DNA of 64,000 bases from Antilocapra americana (GCA_007570785.1 ML660201.1:49632316-49696315); one strand, 5' to 3'; counted from the stretch's first letter, positions 45,020-56,258 are shown. The notes: generated by a model from the sequence alone, not told the origin. Program-made: numbers and translations.

Positions 45020-45242
45020 GAGACTTCCCTGAAGGTCCAGGACCTAAGAATGTACTCCCAGGGCAGGGGGCCTAGGTTTGACCTCTGGTCAGGAACTAGA
45101 TCCCATATGCTACAGCTTAAAACAAACAAACAAAAAGACCCCAGAGCTGCAACTAAAATATCATGCATACCCCATGTAGATGGAAGATTCTATAAGTTGC
45201 AACTAAAACCCAGGACAACCAAATCAATAAATAAACAAAAAT
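45020..45242 (+). mobile_element. CHR-1-type SINE with partial internal duplication
   Basis: Degraded head ('gagacttccctgaaggtcca'), 'ctggtcaggaactagatccc', an A/C-rich run (AAAC repeats 45119-45138), then 'gagctgcaactaaaatatca' and again 'aagttgcaactaaaacccag', and 'caataaataaacaaa'. The tail segment appears twice. Confidence 0.78.
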
Positions 45243-45289
45243 ATTGTTTTACAAAGATCACAGGGAGGCTTGAGGCTTCCATGATTGGG

Positions 45290-45640
45290 TCTCTCGGGTA
45301 GTTTACTGCTGGGATACTTGCCCTTAGGACCCAGCTCCCATGCTGTGCAAAGCCCCCAAGTCTCACAGAGAAGCCAGCAGAGGCACAGCCACTGCTGGAA
45401 TCAACTATCAGCTGTAAGAGTGAGCCGTCTCCATGGCCAGCCCAGTCGAACCTTCTGATGACTCCAGCCAACATCTGAAGGCAACTGTATGAGACCCCTA
45501 AGTGGGAACTGCTCAGCTGAGTTCAAGTCAACCCACAAAATGGCAAATGACAAGAAACTGTTCTTCAAGCTACCAGATTTTAGAGCATTTTATTATATAG
45601 CAGTAGAAAACCAGAAGGAAAATCTATTTCAGTGGTTATT
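45290..45640 (+). mobile_element. MaLR (MLT1-like) LTR fragment
   Basis: The order 'ctcacagagaagccagcaga', 'tgatgactccagccaacatc', 'cacaaaatggcaaatgacaa' and 'tatatagcagtagaaaacca' follows the 3' half of an ERVL-MaLR LTR. Non-coding, ancient. Confidence 0.55.
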
Positions 45641-45984
45641 AAAACTGGGGATACATGGGCTCCTTTGAGAATAATAATAGTACTCATTACACTCTAGGGC
45701 TGACACCAAGTGCTCTTTACTTAAGTAAATAAGATTAAATAAGAATTCCATTGTTTAGTCCACATAATCAGGGTCCCCAAGCCCCAGGCCACAGACCACC
45801 CAGAGGAGGTGAGCAGTAGGCAAGAGAGAGGAGCTTCAGCTGCTGTTCCCCATTGTTCCCCATCACGCATACCACCTGAACCATCCTCCTCCCACCCTCA
45901 CTCCTGTCCGTGGAAAAACTGTCTTCCACCAAACCACTCCCTGGTGCCAAAGACGTTCGGGGACCAGTGCTCATAATGACTTTC

Positions 45985-46070
45985 TGTGCTGGGTTCCATT
46001 ATTATCATCCTCATTTTACAGATGACGGAACAGCGGCTTAGAGAGGTTGTGTGATGAAAACTGAGACTTC
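45985..46070 (-). repeat. MIR fragment
   Basis: 'cattttacagatgacggaac', 'agcggcttagagaggttgtg' is the MIR complement. Confidence 0.65.
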
Positions 46071-46534
46071 TTTCCCCAGAGAAAGTCCTCATGCTCCAAC
46101 ACTGATAGCTGACATTTCCCTGTTTGAGAAGCTCTGATGAATCTAACTCTTGTACGTGACATTAACCGACTGTGGAACAGAGAAGTACAGCAACTGCTTG
46201 AGAGCACTGCCTTAGTTCAAGGGAAGCCTTTCTCAAGTTGGCACAGAAAAGCCCATGTGAGCCAAAAACTGGTGAGCCACCCTAAGTAAAAGGGAACCTC
46301 AGTCAAAACACGTCCTTTATACACAGCAGCTCCCCAAGCAGAATATGTATGACTGTGTGTATATGTGTGTCTAAGGAATGAAACTATAAAAATGCCGGAA
46401 GACAATAATGTCTGTTACAGCTGGAAGTTTGAGAGAATCATGAAAGATAGAAAACAGATGAAACTGAGCTGATCTGACAAAGTGAAATAGGATCACAGAG
46501 GCTTTCATATCCCAAGGAAATGACAAAAACAGTA
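46071..46534. other. Single-copy-like DNA, nothing recognised
   Basis: No gene or repeat signature. Confidence 0.35.
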
Positions 46535-46740
46535 AGAAAAAAAGAAAGAAAGAAAGTAAAGACAGTGAAAGTTGTATCCGACTCTTTGCGACCCCACAGA
46601 CTATACCGTCCATGGAATTCTCCAGGCCAGAATACTGGAGTAGGCAGCCTTTCCGTTCTCCTGGGGATCTTCCTGACGTAGAAACCGAACCAGGGTCTCC
46701 TGCATTGCAGGCAGATTCTTTACTAACTGAGCTATCATAA
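46535..46740 (-). mobile_element. Bov-tA SINE with GAAA-rich flank
   Basis: Reverse copy at about 46562-46740 ('gttgtatccgactctttgcg', 'gcagattctttactaactga'). A GAAA repeat (46535-46560) lies at the tail side. Confidence 0.9.
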
Positions 46741-47269
46741 ACAAACCAGAAAATTTTACCAGTAGGAGCCAGACAAGGGCATAATCTAATGACATAAAAA
46801 TTCAAGAAGTGGTGACAAAGGAAAAAAATAACTTGGAATATGATGGAGTGCAGCCTACCTCCTACATGTAGCGCTGGTGAGTCAACAGGATCCTGAGATT
46901 TCTACTTATAGACCTATTCTGGAGAGAATGTGACATTTTCTTTTCCTCTTCTGTTTGGGTCGGGGGTGGGAGGGAGAGTGATAGTGGAAGCAGCCACCGA
47001 AAGGAGAAGGGAGGTTCCTTCTCAGATGATAGCAAGGTCTTCAGGACTCCACAGTGAGTTAGGACAACACCCCTACCCCATGCTCTCGAGTTACAGAAAG
47101 GTAGATGGAAGATGGAATACTTGGGGGAAATTACCCACAGAATATATTCTGTGTGGATACGGCTGTCCACATTCAAACTATGAAAACAGACACCAATAAA
47201 CAGAAAGAAAAAAAGGACAAAACATGCCAAAGATAAGCTGAAAAACATATTATAAGAGAAAGCACAACT
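46741..47269. other. No gene recognised
   Basis: Purine-rich on the plus strand. No confident repeat or coding frame. Confidence 0.35.
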
Positions 47270-47405
47270 TGGGGGATTTCCCTGGCGGTCTAGGAGTTAG
47301 GACTCCAAACTTCCAATGCAGGGGCTGTGGGTTCCACTCCTGGTAAAGAACTAAGATGCCACATGCCACTCCAGAGAGAACCTAAACTTAAAAAAAAATA
47401 AAAGA
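47270..47405 (+). mobile_element. CHR-1-type SINE
   Basis: 'ggatttccctggcggtctag', 'cttccaatgcaggggctgtg', 'ggttccactcctggtaaaga', then 'agatgccacatgccactcca' and an A-rich tail. Confidence 0.82.
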
Positions 47406-48179
47406 AAGGAAAGAAAACACAACTCAAAAAGCAGAACATGAGTGCTTCTTCTCATGAACTCGATGGCACAAGAACTGAAAGGTGAGCTGACAAAATCAAC
47501 AGACTATACTAGATCCTTCAGAATTAAGAAAACAAATCTAGGACCAAAAAAAACCCATAAAAGAGTTAATTAAAATATTACAACTGTAAGAAATAGAAGG
47601 CTCAAAATCAAATTGCCATCATAAAAGAACTTACAATAATCATGACGATGCAAAGGAAAAATACAAAGATATATTATGAACAAAGACAAGCCTACACGAA
47701 GAGGATCAGAATGACTGAGCAGAGAAGCAAACAATTTGAGCATTCTGAGACAGAGTATCTTAACATGATAAACACTCTCTCTCTCACACACACACACAGA
47801 CACAGACACAGACACAACCTCCTTTATAGCAGTGAAATAGTCTTCAAGAAAGTAAAGTAAGGAAATCATCCTTGATTTGAAAACTAAACCAAAAAGCACT
47901 TCACAGCCTGAGGTTACCTTTAGCGAATTTCCTCACATAGAAGCAAACTGGGGTGAGGGTTGGATGGGAAAGGAGAAGAAGATTTTGATGTGCATAGTGA
48001 TACAGAGCAGCAAATCCTGGCATCAGTTCAGGACTGAGAAGGGGGTCACACCCTGAAAATGAGATGATGTAGAATACATTCTGCCTATCAGAGGCTTACT
48101 GCAAGAAACAGGGACCTAGGACCAGTTCTGCTGGAGGAGAAAAGGCTTCTTCTGAGATTTCAAAGCCACTGGCCAACAC
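47406..48179. other. A-rich DNA with CA/GACACA microsatellite
   Basis: (TC)n, (CA)n and (CAGACA)n at 47773-47815. The rest may be degenerate LINE sequence, but I cannot align it with confidence. Confidence 0.4.
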
Positions 48180-49420
48180 TCATACAGATTTGTACATTGA
48201 AATACACCACAAAATCCCAAGGTAAGAATTTAATTTAGAGGGACCCAGGTCTCCAGTGCCTAAAATTCCTAACAGAAGCAAGCATGTATCTCCAAGCCAG
48301 GTCTCATAAAACCCCTACTGGCAAAGTTCCATCATATATGAGTTCACAATAGAAAACCAGAAAATGCCCCAGTAACAAGCCATCGTAATGAGTAAGACTT
48401 GGCAGGGGAAAAATGTTACTCATAAAGATTAGATATTAGAAATCTTGAACTGAAAATATTTTAATATGATTATGTAAGTAACAGAATTTAAAAGAAGCAA
48501 GAAACTATACAAATGAGCAGCAAATGTACTATAAAAGAACCAAATAAGACTTCTTCTAAAAATGAAGACTACAATAGAAATGAAAATATCTATTAAAGAT
48601 TTGAAAAGCAAAATAGACACATCTGAAAAAAGAATCAGTGAACTCAAATATAAATCTGAAGGATTTACACAGAAAACAGCTCAGAAAGGATGGAAAACTC
48701 TGGTTAAGAAAATTACAGACTGGAGTGATAAAGTTCAAATACCTTTAAGTATATAATAGAAAGAATGGGGGAGAGGCAATAATTAAAGAAATAGTAGCTG
48801 AGAATTTCTGCAGAATCCAGTGAAGCTATGAATCCTCATATTTAGAAAAGTGAGAATCACTCAGTCATGCCTGACTCTTTAAGACCCCATGGACTATACA
48901 GTCCATAGAATTCTCTGGGCAAGGATACTGGTGTGGGTAGCCTTTCCCTTCTCCAGGGGATCATCCCAACCCAGGGATCAAACTCAGATCTCCTGCATTG
49001 CAGGCAGATTCTTTACCAGCTGAGCTACAAGGGAAGCCCAAGAACACTGGAGTGGGTAGCCTATCCCTTCTCCAGCGAATCTTCTCCAGCAAAGAATCAA
49101 AAGGGGGTCTCCTGCATTGCAGGCAGATTCTTTACCAACTGAGCTATCAGAGGAAGTCAAATTCCTAAACAGAATAAACCATAAAAAGGCCATGCCCAAA
49201 ACACATCATAGTGAAAAGACAGGATGCCAAAGACAAAAACAAGATCTTAAAAGAAGTCTGAAAGAAAAGATAGATTATTCACACAAATATAAAGATCAAC
49301 ATCTGACTTCTCAAATAAGGAAGCCAGAAGAGAGTGGGATCAAATTTTCAGTGTGCTGATAGAAATAACTGTCAACTAGATTTATAAACCCAACAAAACT
49401 ATACTGGAATGCGTGAAAAT
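48180..49420 (+). mobile_element. HAL1/L1-like LINE fragment, split by a SINE dimer
   Basis: Frame 48562-48756 encodes a coiled-coil-like ISIKDLKSKIDTSEKRISEL, recalling L1/HAL1 ORF1. Downstream 'gtagctgagaatttctgcag' and, after the SINE, 'cacatcatagtgaaaagaca', 'gaagccagaagagagtggga' and 'aacccaacaaaactatactg' follow HAL1/L1 order. 5' limit uncertain. Confidence 0.6.
48848..49157 (-). mobile_element. Composite Bov-tA: head-head-body
   Basis: On the minus strand: an upstream head and linker (49157-49040), then a second complete Bov-tA with head, body and tail (49039-48848). The junction reads GGGAAGCCCAAGAACACTGG on the plus strand, the head-head boundary also seen in the truncated copies near 3914 and 8478. 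Confidence 0.92.
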
Positions 49421-49640
49421 GGACGAGAGGTGGTTGTCACCTCAGGGGCAGGGGCAGTAAACGACAGGGCAGTTTCTCAGAGAATTACGCCACCATTTAA
49501 AAAACAAGAAGAAGATATGAACGCTGTCAGGTAGCCTAGAAAAATGCGTAGAAGAGGGAGAGGGAGAGACAGGACCTACATGTGTATGTGAAATATGCCT
49601 GCCGCAAATGACAGAATAGAAGGAAGTAGACTTCAGGGCA

Positions 49641-50180
49641 GGACTCCCAGAGTGGTACAGTGGATAGGAATCCGCCTGCCAATGCCGGGGACACAGGTTC
49701 AATACCTGCTGGGGAAGACTCCACATGCCGCGGAGCAGCTGAGCCCATGGGCCACAACCGCTGAGTCTGCGTGCTGCAACTACTGAGGCCTGTGCACCAA
49801 GAGCCTGTGCCCCACAACAAGGGAAGCCCATGCACCATACGATGAATAGCCCCTGCTTGCGACCCACTCCGGTACTCATGCCTGGAAACTCCCAGGGACT
49901 GCGGAGCCTGGTGGGCTGCAGTCCATGGGGTTGCCAAGAGTAGGACACAACTGAGTGACTTCACTTTCACTTTTCACTTTCATGCACTGGAGAAGGAAAT
50001 GGCAACCCACTCCAGTGTTCTTGCCTGGACAATCCCCCGGATGGTGGAGCCTGGTGGGCTGCCGTCTCTGGGGTCGCAGAGAGTCAGACACAACTGAAGC
50101 GACTTACCAGCAGCAGCTGCAACTAGAGAAAGCCCAGGCACAGGAACGAAGACCCAGTGCAATCAAAAATAAAATTAATT
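49641..50180 (+). mobile_element. CHR-2 SINE interrupted by Bov-A2
   Basis: 49641-49861 holds the CHR-2 head and body ('gtggtacagtggataggaat', 'catgccgcggagcagctgag', 'gatgaatagcccctgcttgc'). 50119-50180 resumes 'tgcaactagagaaagcccag' with an A/T-rich tail. The CHR-2 consensus is continuous across the gap. Confidence 0.9.
49862..50118 (+). mobile_element. Bov-A2 SINE (body-body dimer)
   Basis: Two BovB-derived monomers in direct orientation and no tRNA head: monomer 1 at 49862-49981 ('cccactccggtactcatgcc' to CACTT-type linker), monomer 2 at 49982-50118 ('gcactggagaaggaaatggc', 'ctgccgtctctggggtcgca', ending in CAG repeats). This is the standard Bov-A2 layout. Confidence 0.9.
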
Positions 50181-50569
50181 GATTTTTTAAAAACTTCAAT
50201 GGTATTAGTGATGGTATTAAGAGAGTGGGATTTTGAGTTATTTTAAAACTTTTCTGAAATGGGAGTATTATTTTTATAGCAAACTTAAATTTCCTCAGGT
50301 CTTACCAAATGAGAGAAGTAAGTTGAGGTCAGAGGAGCAGGAATGAGTTGTACTGGTTTTGACCTCTAACAGACTGGTGGGCTGACAGTGAGTGCTTGAA
50401 GAGCTACCTGCGATATGTGTTCTGAAACCCCACTGAAGTTCAAGGGCACAGAACGCTGAAACCAACCCATCCTGTCTGCCACGCGAGCAGAGCCAGTGAC
50501 AGCACGTGAGCTTTGTGTTTGTCATTCTGCGCCTAAAGATTCCACTTTGCCTATGACCTATTTTCTAAA
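50181..50569. other. Single-copy-like DNA, nothing recognised
   Basis: No coding or repeat signature. Confidence 0.35.
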
Positions 50570-51740
50570 AATTAAGACATGATTAGCACACAGCAAGGAG
50601 CAATGATCTTAGGTGTTCAGTTTGATAGGTTTCGACAATTGTCTACATCCTTGAAACCACCACCGCAAGCCTGATACAGAACGTTTCCACCATCTGGAAA
50701 GTTCCCTCACATTCCACCTAGTCACCTTCTCCACCCTCAACTTCGTTCTGAATCCTCTCACCCTAGATTAGTTTTTGGCTGTTGGAGAATTGCATAGAAA
50801 TGACTGTGGACTCAGGGTCAGCATAATGCCTGTGAGCTTCATTCATCATAAGGTATACACTATTAGTCCATTCTTTTAAATTACTGACTGTATTTCATTT
50901 TATGGAAAACTTACTCATCCATTCTCAACTTGATGATCATTTGGGTTGTTCTCAGCTTAAGGATATTTATAAAGTTGCTTACGAACATTCATATCCAAGT
51001 CATTTTGTGGATGTGAGCCATAGGGTAGGTGTTATATATGTTTAACTTTACAAGAACCTGTCAAACAAATTTCCGAAGTGGTTATACCATCTTGCATTCC
51101 CACCCTCAGTTGTTCCACTTCCTCACCAAGAGGTGGTGTCATTCTGAAGTCAGCCATCCTAATGGCGTGGAATGGTTTCTCATGGCAATAAGAATTATAG
51201 GACTTAGGGATGTGAGCTTGCAATTAAGAAGCAGCATATTGGAATTAACAGAGAACGCTGTTGCTATGACCTGGATAAAGCACGAAGCAGGAAGAGGAGA
51301 TAAATTATATTGCTGAAATCTCAGCCTGTTCCATTAATGTTCTAGCTACTGTGAACCCAAAAGCTTTTTCTTCCTCTTTTGACTCCCTTTATGAATCCCT
51401 CATGGGCTTCCCTGGTGGCTGAGTGGTAAAGAACCCACCTGCCAACTTAGGAGACATGGCTTTGATCCCTGGGTAGGCAAGATCCCCTGGAGGAGGAAAT
51501 GGCAACCCTCTCCAGTATTCTCACCTGGGAAATCCCATGGACAGAGGAGCCTGGCGGGCTACAGTCCAAGGGGTCACAAAGAGTTGGATGTGACTTAGCA
51601 ACTGAGCAAGGTTTTTCATCGTGGTTTCAACTGTTATTTCCTTGATGTCTAAAACATTGGAGACTTTTATCATATGCTTATTGGCCAGTTGTATAGCTCT
51701 TTTGTTAATTGTTCCTGTATGTTATTTATTGAGTATCAGG
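50570..51740 (-). mobile_element. Old L1 3' region, carrying a Bov-tA
   Basis: 'gtttcgacaattgtctacat', 'ttgttctcagcttaaggata', 'gaagtggttataccatcttg' and 'gcattcccaccctcagttgt' are the L1 complement at 50570-51230. Further L1-like sequence at 51610-51740 ('gcttattggccagttgtata') follows the SINE. 51230-51403 does not clearly match. Confidence 0.75.
51404..51608 (+). mobile_element. Bov-tA SINE
   Basis: Forward copy: 'gggcttccctggtggctgag', 'gcaagatcccctggaggagg', 'gcgggctacagtccaagggg', 'agttggatgtgacttagcaa'. Confidence 0.94.
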
Positions 51741-52839
51741 ATGAGCTCATCTTTAAAACGAAGTGTATGGGAAGCTGCCCTGTGGGCTGGGGTCTGGCTT
51801 CTGTATCAAGCTTATTTCACTGTCATCATCACCACAGAAACTGCCGCAACTGTCAGGCCTTCTTACTCAGGTGACCAGGTGCTCTTTCCTCCAGTTTACC
51901 GAGCTCCTGAGCTCTCTGCCTCGGGGCCTCTCTGCCTCTGCCTTGAGATACTGCAGTCTGTTGCTTGGTTACGATCTCACAGGCCCAGCTCTGGCTGGTC
52001 CAGCCCTGCCTCACCTCCTGGCCTCTCCTGCCTGAGAGCTGGGCATCTGAAAGTATCTACTCTGGAAAGACTGGGGTTCAATGGTATTGATTCCACACCC
52101 ATTAGGAGCAGCTGCTAAGAGACAGGATGATCAAGTTGTCTGGCTGTTGGGATTGTTTTCCCCCTGAGTTAAAAACTTTGTGGGTATTTTTTTCCCAAAT
52201 GGAAAAAAAACACAGAAAACTATTTGCCACTACTCTTAAGTGGGAAAGCGAAAAAGCTGACAATGAGAGCAAATGGAACTTCCACATTCTCCTTTCACAA
52301 AAGCCTGTTGTCTGTGTAGCCCACTGTCACTGTTCCCAGTGTCTTCTGTATGTATTACTTCTTAGTTAAGATCAATATTTTAGTTGTGGGGGAACCTTAA
52401 TCATGAGAATAGAACTTCTATCTCTCTGGCTGTGTCTTACCCAGACAAGTCAATAGCACCATCTCCCGCTGGGCAGTTTGTGAGTGAATGAGTGAAAATA
52501 AGTTAATAAAGGACTCTTCCCTGGACCCAGGTGCCTGGCATGTCCAGGCTGGAAAGACACAGCTGGCAGAGTACCAAGGACCAAAGCTGCAAAGGTTGTT
52601 GCAAGTTTACTTGGTAACCTGTTTCCAGGCTACACAAGAGTGTTGGGTGGTGGTGTGACCTGCACTTAGACTCAGCCGTGTCATGGACTGACCATGACTA
52701 GGGCTGGTTCTTACTGTCCCCCACACTGTTGGCACTTCTTTAGAAAGGGAATAGCAATGCCTGCCCTGCCCATTTAATAGAGTCAGCAAGGAAACATTCA
52801 GCCCTGTGCCAGGAGGCGGGAAAACACTTAAACAGCACA
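51741..52839. other. Single-copy-like DNA, no gene recognised
   Basis: A plus-strand frame starting at 51621 continues here to 52118. Its start lies in L1 sequence and no domain is visible, so I do not call a gene. Confidence 0.4.
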
Positions 52840-53200
52840 GAGGCAGTCTCTGGAGCTAGCCTCCTGGTTGAGGAGTCAGACATTAGAATCAGGAAATAAA
52901 TAATGTGCGATAAGCTTTATGATGGAGAAGTACAGAGAATTCTGAGAACCTGGAGGAAGGACACTTAAAGCAGACACAAAGGGCCGGGATGGACTTCCAC
53001 AGGAGGTGGCATCTAAGTGGTCCCCAAAAGAGACGGGGAATTAATCAGGCAAGGAAGACCTTTCTGTATTGGGAAGTGCATTTATGGAGGAAAGACAGAA
53101 AATGCAGAGCATGTTCAGGAAAGTCAAGGACTTTCAGACGAATGGGTCTGGAAGGCATAGAGGGTAGAGAAATAAAGCTGGAAAGAGCTGGAGTTATAAG
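52840..53200 (+). repeat. Ancient mammalian repeat (class unassigned)
   Basis: 'gaatcaggaaataaataatg', 'ggatggacttccacaggagg', 'aggcaaggaagacctttctg' and 'gcagagcatgttcaggaaag' continue the family at 29205-29440 in its 3' half. Confidence 0.5.
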
Positions 53201-53345
53201 ACACCATGGAAACAACTCACTCCTACTATGTACTGTTCAAATTCCTGACCCAAAGAATTCACGAGCATAATAATAAATGGTTGATGTATGCCACCAAGTT
53301 TGGGGGTAATTTGTTATGAAGCAATAGTAATAATGTAATATTATT
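53201..53345 (+). repeat. MaLR LTR-like 3' end
   Basis: 'aattcctgacccaaagaatt', 'gccaccaagtttgggggtaa', 'tttgttatgaagcaatagta' matches the terminal order of MaLR-type LTRs. Confidence 0.5.
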
Positions 53346-53708
53346 TTAATGAAGTTCAGTGACATTAGAGTAATGGAAAAGTAATGCTTGCAAAGCTATG
53401 ATTATCCCTCCTTTTCTCTGTCCCAAGCGTTCATACTGTTGTCCCAAAGGGGTGTCACTCTTTAGCTTTGTGTAGACAAGAATTTTAACATTAATGTCTA
53501 TTTCTTTCAGAGATATCAGGGAATCCAGTTTAAGCCACAGCAACTCTTTAAAGTCTCCTATTCTCTGCTCTCGAGCATCTAAGGCTCCTAGTATTTTTTC
53601 ACTCTTCTGCTCCAACATAACTCTCATCCATGCTGTCTTTTCCCACCATCTTGGTCCCTTGAACTCTCCTCTATGAATGCATTTCCAGGCAAGGGGCTCC
53701 TTTCCCAT
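53346..53708 (-). other. Unexplained 120-codon open frame
   Basis: The minus-strand ATG frame 53708-53346 is rich in charged and Leu/Ile residues (ILGALDAREQRIGDFKELLW, KEIDINVKILVYTKLKSD). No domain is recognised and no repeat explains it. It could be chance, an exon-like relic or part of an old retroelement. No promoter or flanking exon structure supports expression. Confidence 0.25.
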
Positions 53709-54051
53709 TGCACAGATCTGCTATGCTAAGCAGCCTTAGGATTGCCTTTCTTTTGGTAATCAGCCCAGATACTTTTTCTTTCAATCTTTAAAGCTGGAGA
53801 AAGAGAAAAAGTGACCTAAGAAGAAACAAAATCTGGAGTGTCCCATATCTATAAGACAACTGAATTCATAAATAAGAAGAAAAGTTCATTACAAGAACAC
53901 TCCAGGCTCATTGGTCAATGCTATCAAAAATTCAAGGAAGGGATAACATGAATCTCACATAACCTTTCAGAAAATAGAGAATGAGGAATTTTACTTTATA
54001 AAGCATATCTCTAATATCAAAACCCAACAAACACATTACCTAAGAAACACA

Positions 54052-54215
54052 GGGACTTCCCTGATGGTTTAGTGGCTAAGACTTGTGCTCCCAATGCCAG
54101 GGGGCCTGGGTTCGATCCCTGGTCAGGTAAATAGATCCCATGTGTCACAACTAAGAGTTCGCATGCTGCAGCTAAGACTCAGTGCACCCAAACAGATGAA
54201 TGCTTTTCAAACACA
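54052..54215 (+). mobile_element. CHR-1-type SINE in L1
   Basis: 'gggacttccctgatggttta', 'gtgctcccaatgccaggggg', 'cctgggttcgatccctggtc', 'atcccatgtgtcacaactaa', then 'gctgcagctaagactcagtg'. Confidence 0.88.
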
Positions 54216-54388
54216 GAAAGAAGTGCAGACCAATAGTCCTTGTGAACCTAGACACAAAAATCCTTAACCAAAAAAAAAATAGTAAATCAAATTTAACAAT
54301 GTTTCTAGGATAATATTTCATGAAAAAGTGACATTGATTGCAAGAATGCAAGACATTTCACATTCAAAAGGTAATCAGCATATATGTT

Positions 54389-54865
54389 GATATTAGCTAT
54401 CTATTGCTACATAAAGAAATCACTTCCAAAACTCAGCATACTAAAGCAATGAACATTTATTATCTCACCATTTCTTTGGGTGAGGAATCCTGCTGCTATT
54501 TAACTGGGTTTTCAGGCACAGGGTCTCTCATGACGCTGTAGTCAAGGGGTAAGTCTGGATAGTGGTCTCATCTGAGACTTAATGATGGTGGCCCTGCTTC
54601 AAGATCACTCATGTGGTTCTCAGCAAGATTCAGTTCCTCATGGGCTATTGGACTGAAGCCCACAGCTCTTCTCTGGCCCAAGGCTTCCCTCAGTTCCATG
54701 CCATGTGGACCTCTTGCTCCACAGAGGAGCTCACGATATGGCAGCTGGTTTTCCTCAGAGCAAGTGAATGAGGGAAATCACCCATGACAGAAGTCACAGT
54801 CTTTTTATACCTGGATTACTGGGGACCACGGGAGAGGCTGCAAACCACGTTGAACTTCAATTAAT
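54389..54865 (+). repeat. Ancient interspersed repeat A, copy 1
   Basis: 'ttagctatctattgctacat', 'gcaatgaacatttattatct', 'cacagggtctctcatgacgc', 'gccatgtggacctcttgctc' and 'gatatggcagctggttttcc' lie in the order of a common ancient mammalian repeat. Class not assigned. It separates two parts of the L1. Confidence 0.6.
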
Positions 54866-55565
54866 TTAAAAATCAGAATAAGGGAAAAAATATAATCATT
54901 TCATTAATGAAGAAAAAGTGTTTGACTAAATTCAACATCCATTCATAATAAAAAACTTTCAACAAATTATTAATAGAAGATAACTTTCTCAACTTGATAA
55001 AAGACATCTATGTAAAACTGAAAGATAATAGCATATGTAATAATGAAAGAATGAGTCCTTTCCTTTAAGAACATGAATAAGGCAAGGATGTTCACTTTAA
55101 ACACTTCTATTCACCATGGTCCTAGAGGTCACAGCAAGTTCAATAAAGCAACAAAAATAAATAAAAGGTATAAATATAGGACAGGAAGAAGTAAAACTAT
55201 CTCTGTGTAGATAATATGCTTATGCATATAGAAAATCCTAAGGAAACTTTTAAAATTACTAAAACTAATAGATGAGTTTAGCAAGCTCATAGAACACAGT
55301 GCTAATATATAAAAATCAATATTATTTGACATAAACAATTGGAAGAAAAAATTTTAAGGTATCATTTATAAAAGCATCAAAAATATGATATTTAGGAATA
55401 AATTTAATGACTGGTGTGCAAAACCTCTGCTAAAAAAACCCCTAAATGAAAAGCCAATTAAAGATTAATGGACTAAAGGAGGAAAGTAATCACATGATCA
55501 TTTTAATAGAGGCAGAAAAGGTCATTTAACAAATTTCAACTCTTATTTATGGTCAAAAACCTATT

Positions 55566-55683
55566 TTCAGTTCAGTTCAGTTGCGCAGTCGTGTCCAACT
55601 CTTTGGACCCCATGGACCATAGAAGGTCAGCCTTCACTGTCCATCACCAACTCTCGGAGCTTACTTAAATTCATGTCCATCTG
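55566..55683 (-). mobile_element. BovB 3'-end fragment
   Basis: 'cagttcagttcagttgcgca', 'gtccatcaccaactctcgga', 'aaattcatgtccatctgcat': reverse BovB terminus of about 118 bp. Confidence 0.88.
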
Positions 55684-55764
55684 CATATTCCCATCTCTTT
55701 AGGAAAATGTATTTTAGAAAACTAAAAAAGGAATCCTTAAATACAGTTGCCAAAAACACACGAG

Positions 55765-56258
55765 TTCAGTTACCTAAGGTCAGATGGCAAACTACTCTAA
55801 AACAGAGTGGCTTAAAACCACAGCAATTTATACTTTCCATGACTCTGTGGGTGTGAAGGTGGGCAGTGTTCAAAGCTGGGCTGTTTTTTCCACTCCATCT
55901 GGCACTGGCTGGGGTCACTCACTCACCTGCATCAGAGGGTGGCTGGACTGGTTGAGAAGGTCCCAGAAAGCTTCACTCATATCTGGCCCCCCAGGCCCCT
56001 CCCCCTAACCCCCACCCCGGCCTCTCCCTCTCCATGTGGGCTCTCATCAGCCAGCAGCGTAGCCCAAGTCATTTATGGCACAGCACAGCCTCCCAGGGCA
56101 TAGCAACACTTCCAGCACTTTCCGTTGGCCAGAACAAGTCACAGGCTAGCCCAGAATCACCTGGAAGGAAAAACAAACCATGACCTTGATGGAAGGTCAT
56201 GACGGACAGCGTGGCAAGGATTGATGGTGACCATCTTTGAAGGCTGTCTACCACAATT
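55765..56258 (+). repeat. Ancient interspersed repeat A, copy 2
   Basis: Same family as 54389-54865: 'acagagtggcttaaaaccac', 'agcaatttatactttccatg', 'gtgaccatctttgaaggctg' and terminal 'tctaccacaa'. A C-rich insertion lies near 55985-56025. Confidence 0.55.

Larger units (their letters stand above)
53900..55565 (+). mobile_element. L1 ORF2 region, degenerate and multiply interrupted
   Basis: L1 ORF2-like at 53900-54051, 54216-54388 and 54866-55480 ('gtttgactaaattcaacatc', 'aaggcaaggatgttcacttt', 'agataatatgcttatgcata', 'ggaataaatttaatgactgg'). The FADD-type RT box is degraded to a VDN-like reading. 55490-55565 repeats the 'aaattcaacatc' region, so a second L1 piece abuts. Non-coding. Confidence 0.75.

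Noticed and set aside
49442..49970. 144- and 168-codon minus-strand frames
   Set aside because: They lie mainly across the CHR-2 and Bov-A2 complements, which are non-coding SINEs.
51621..52118. 165-codon frame with a hydrophobic N-terminus
   Set aside because: The start lies in antisense L1 sequence and the remainder has no domain.
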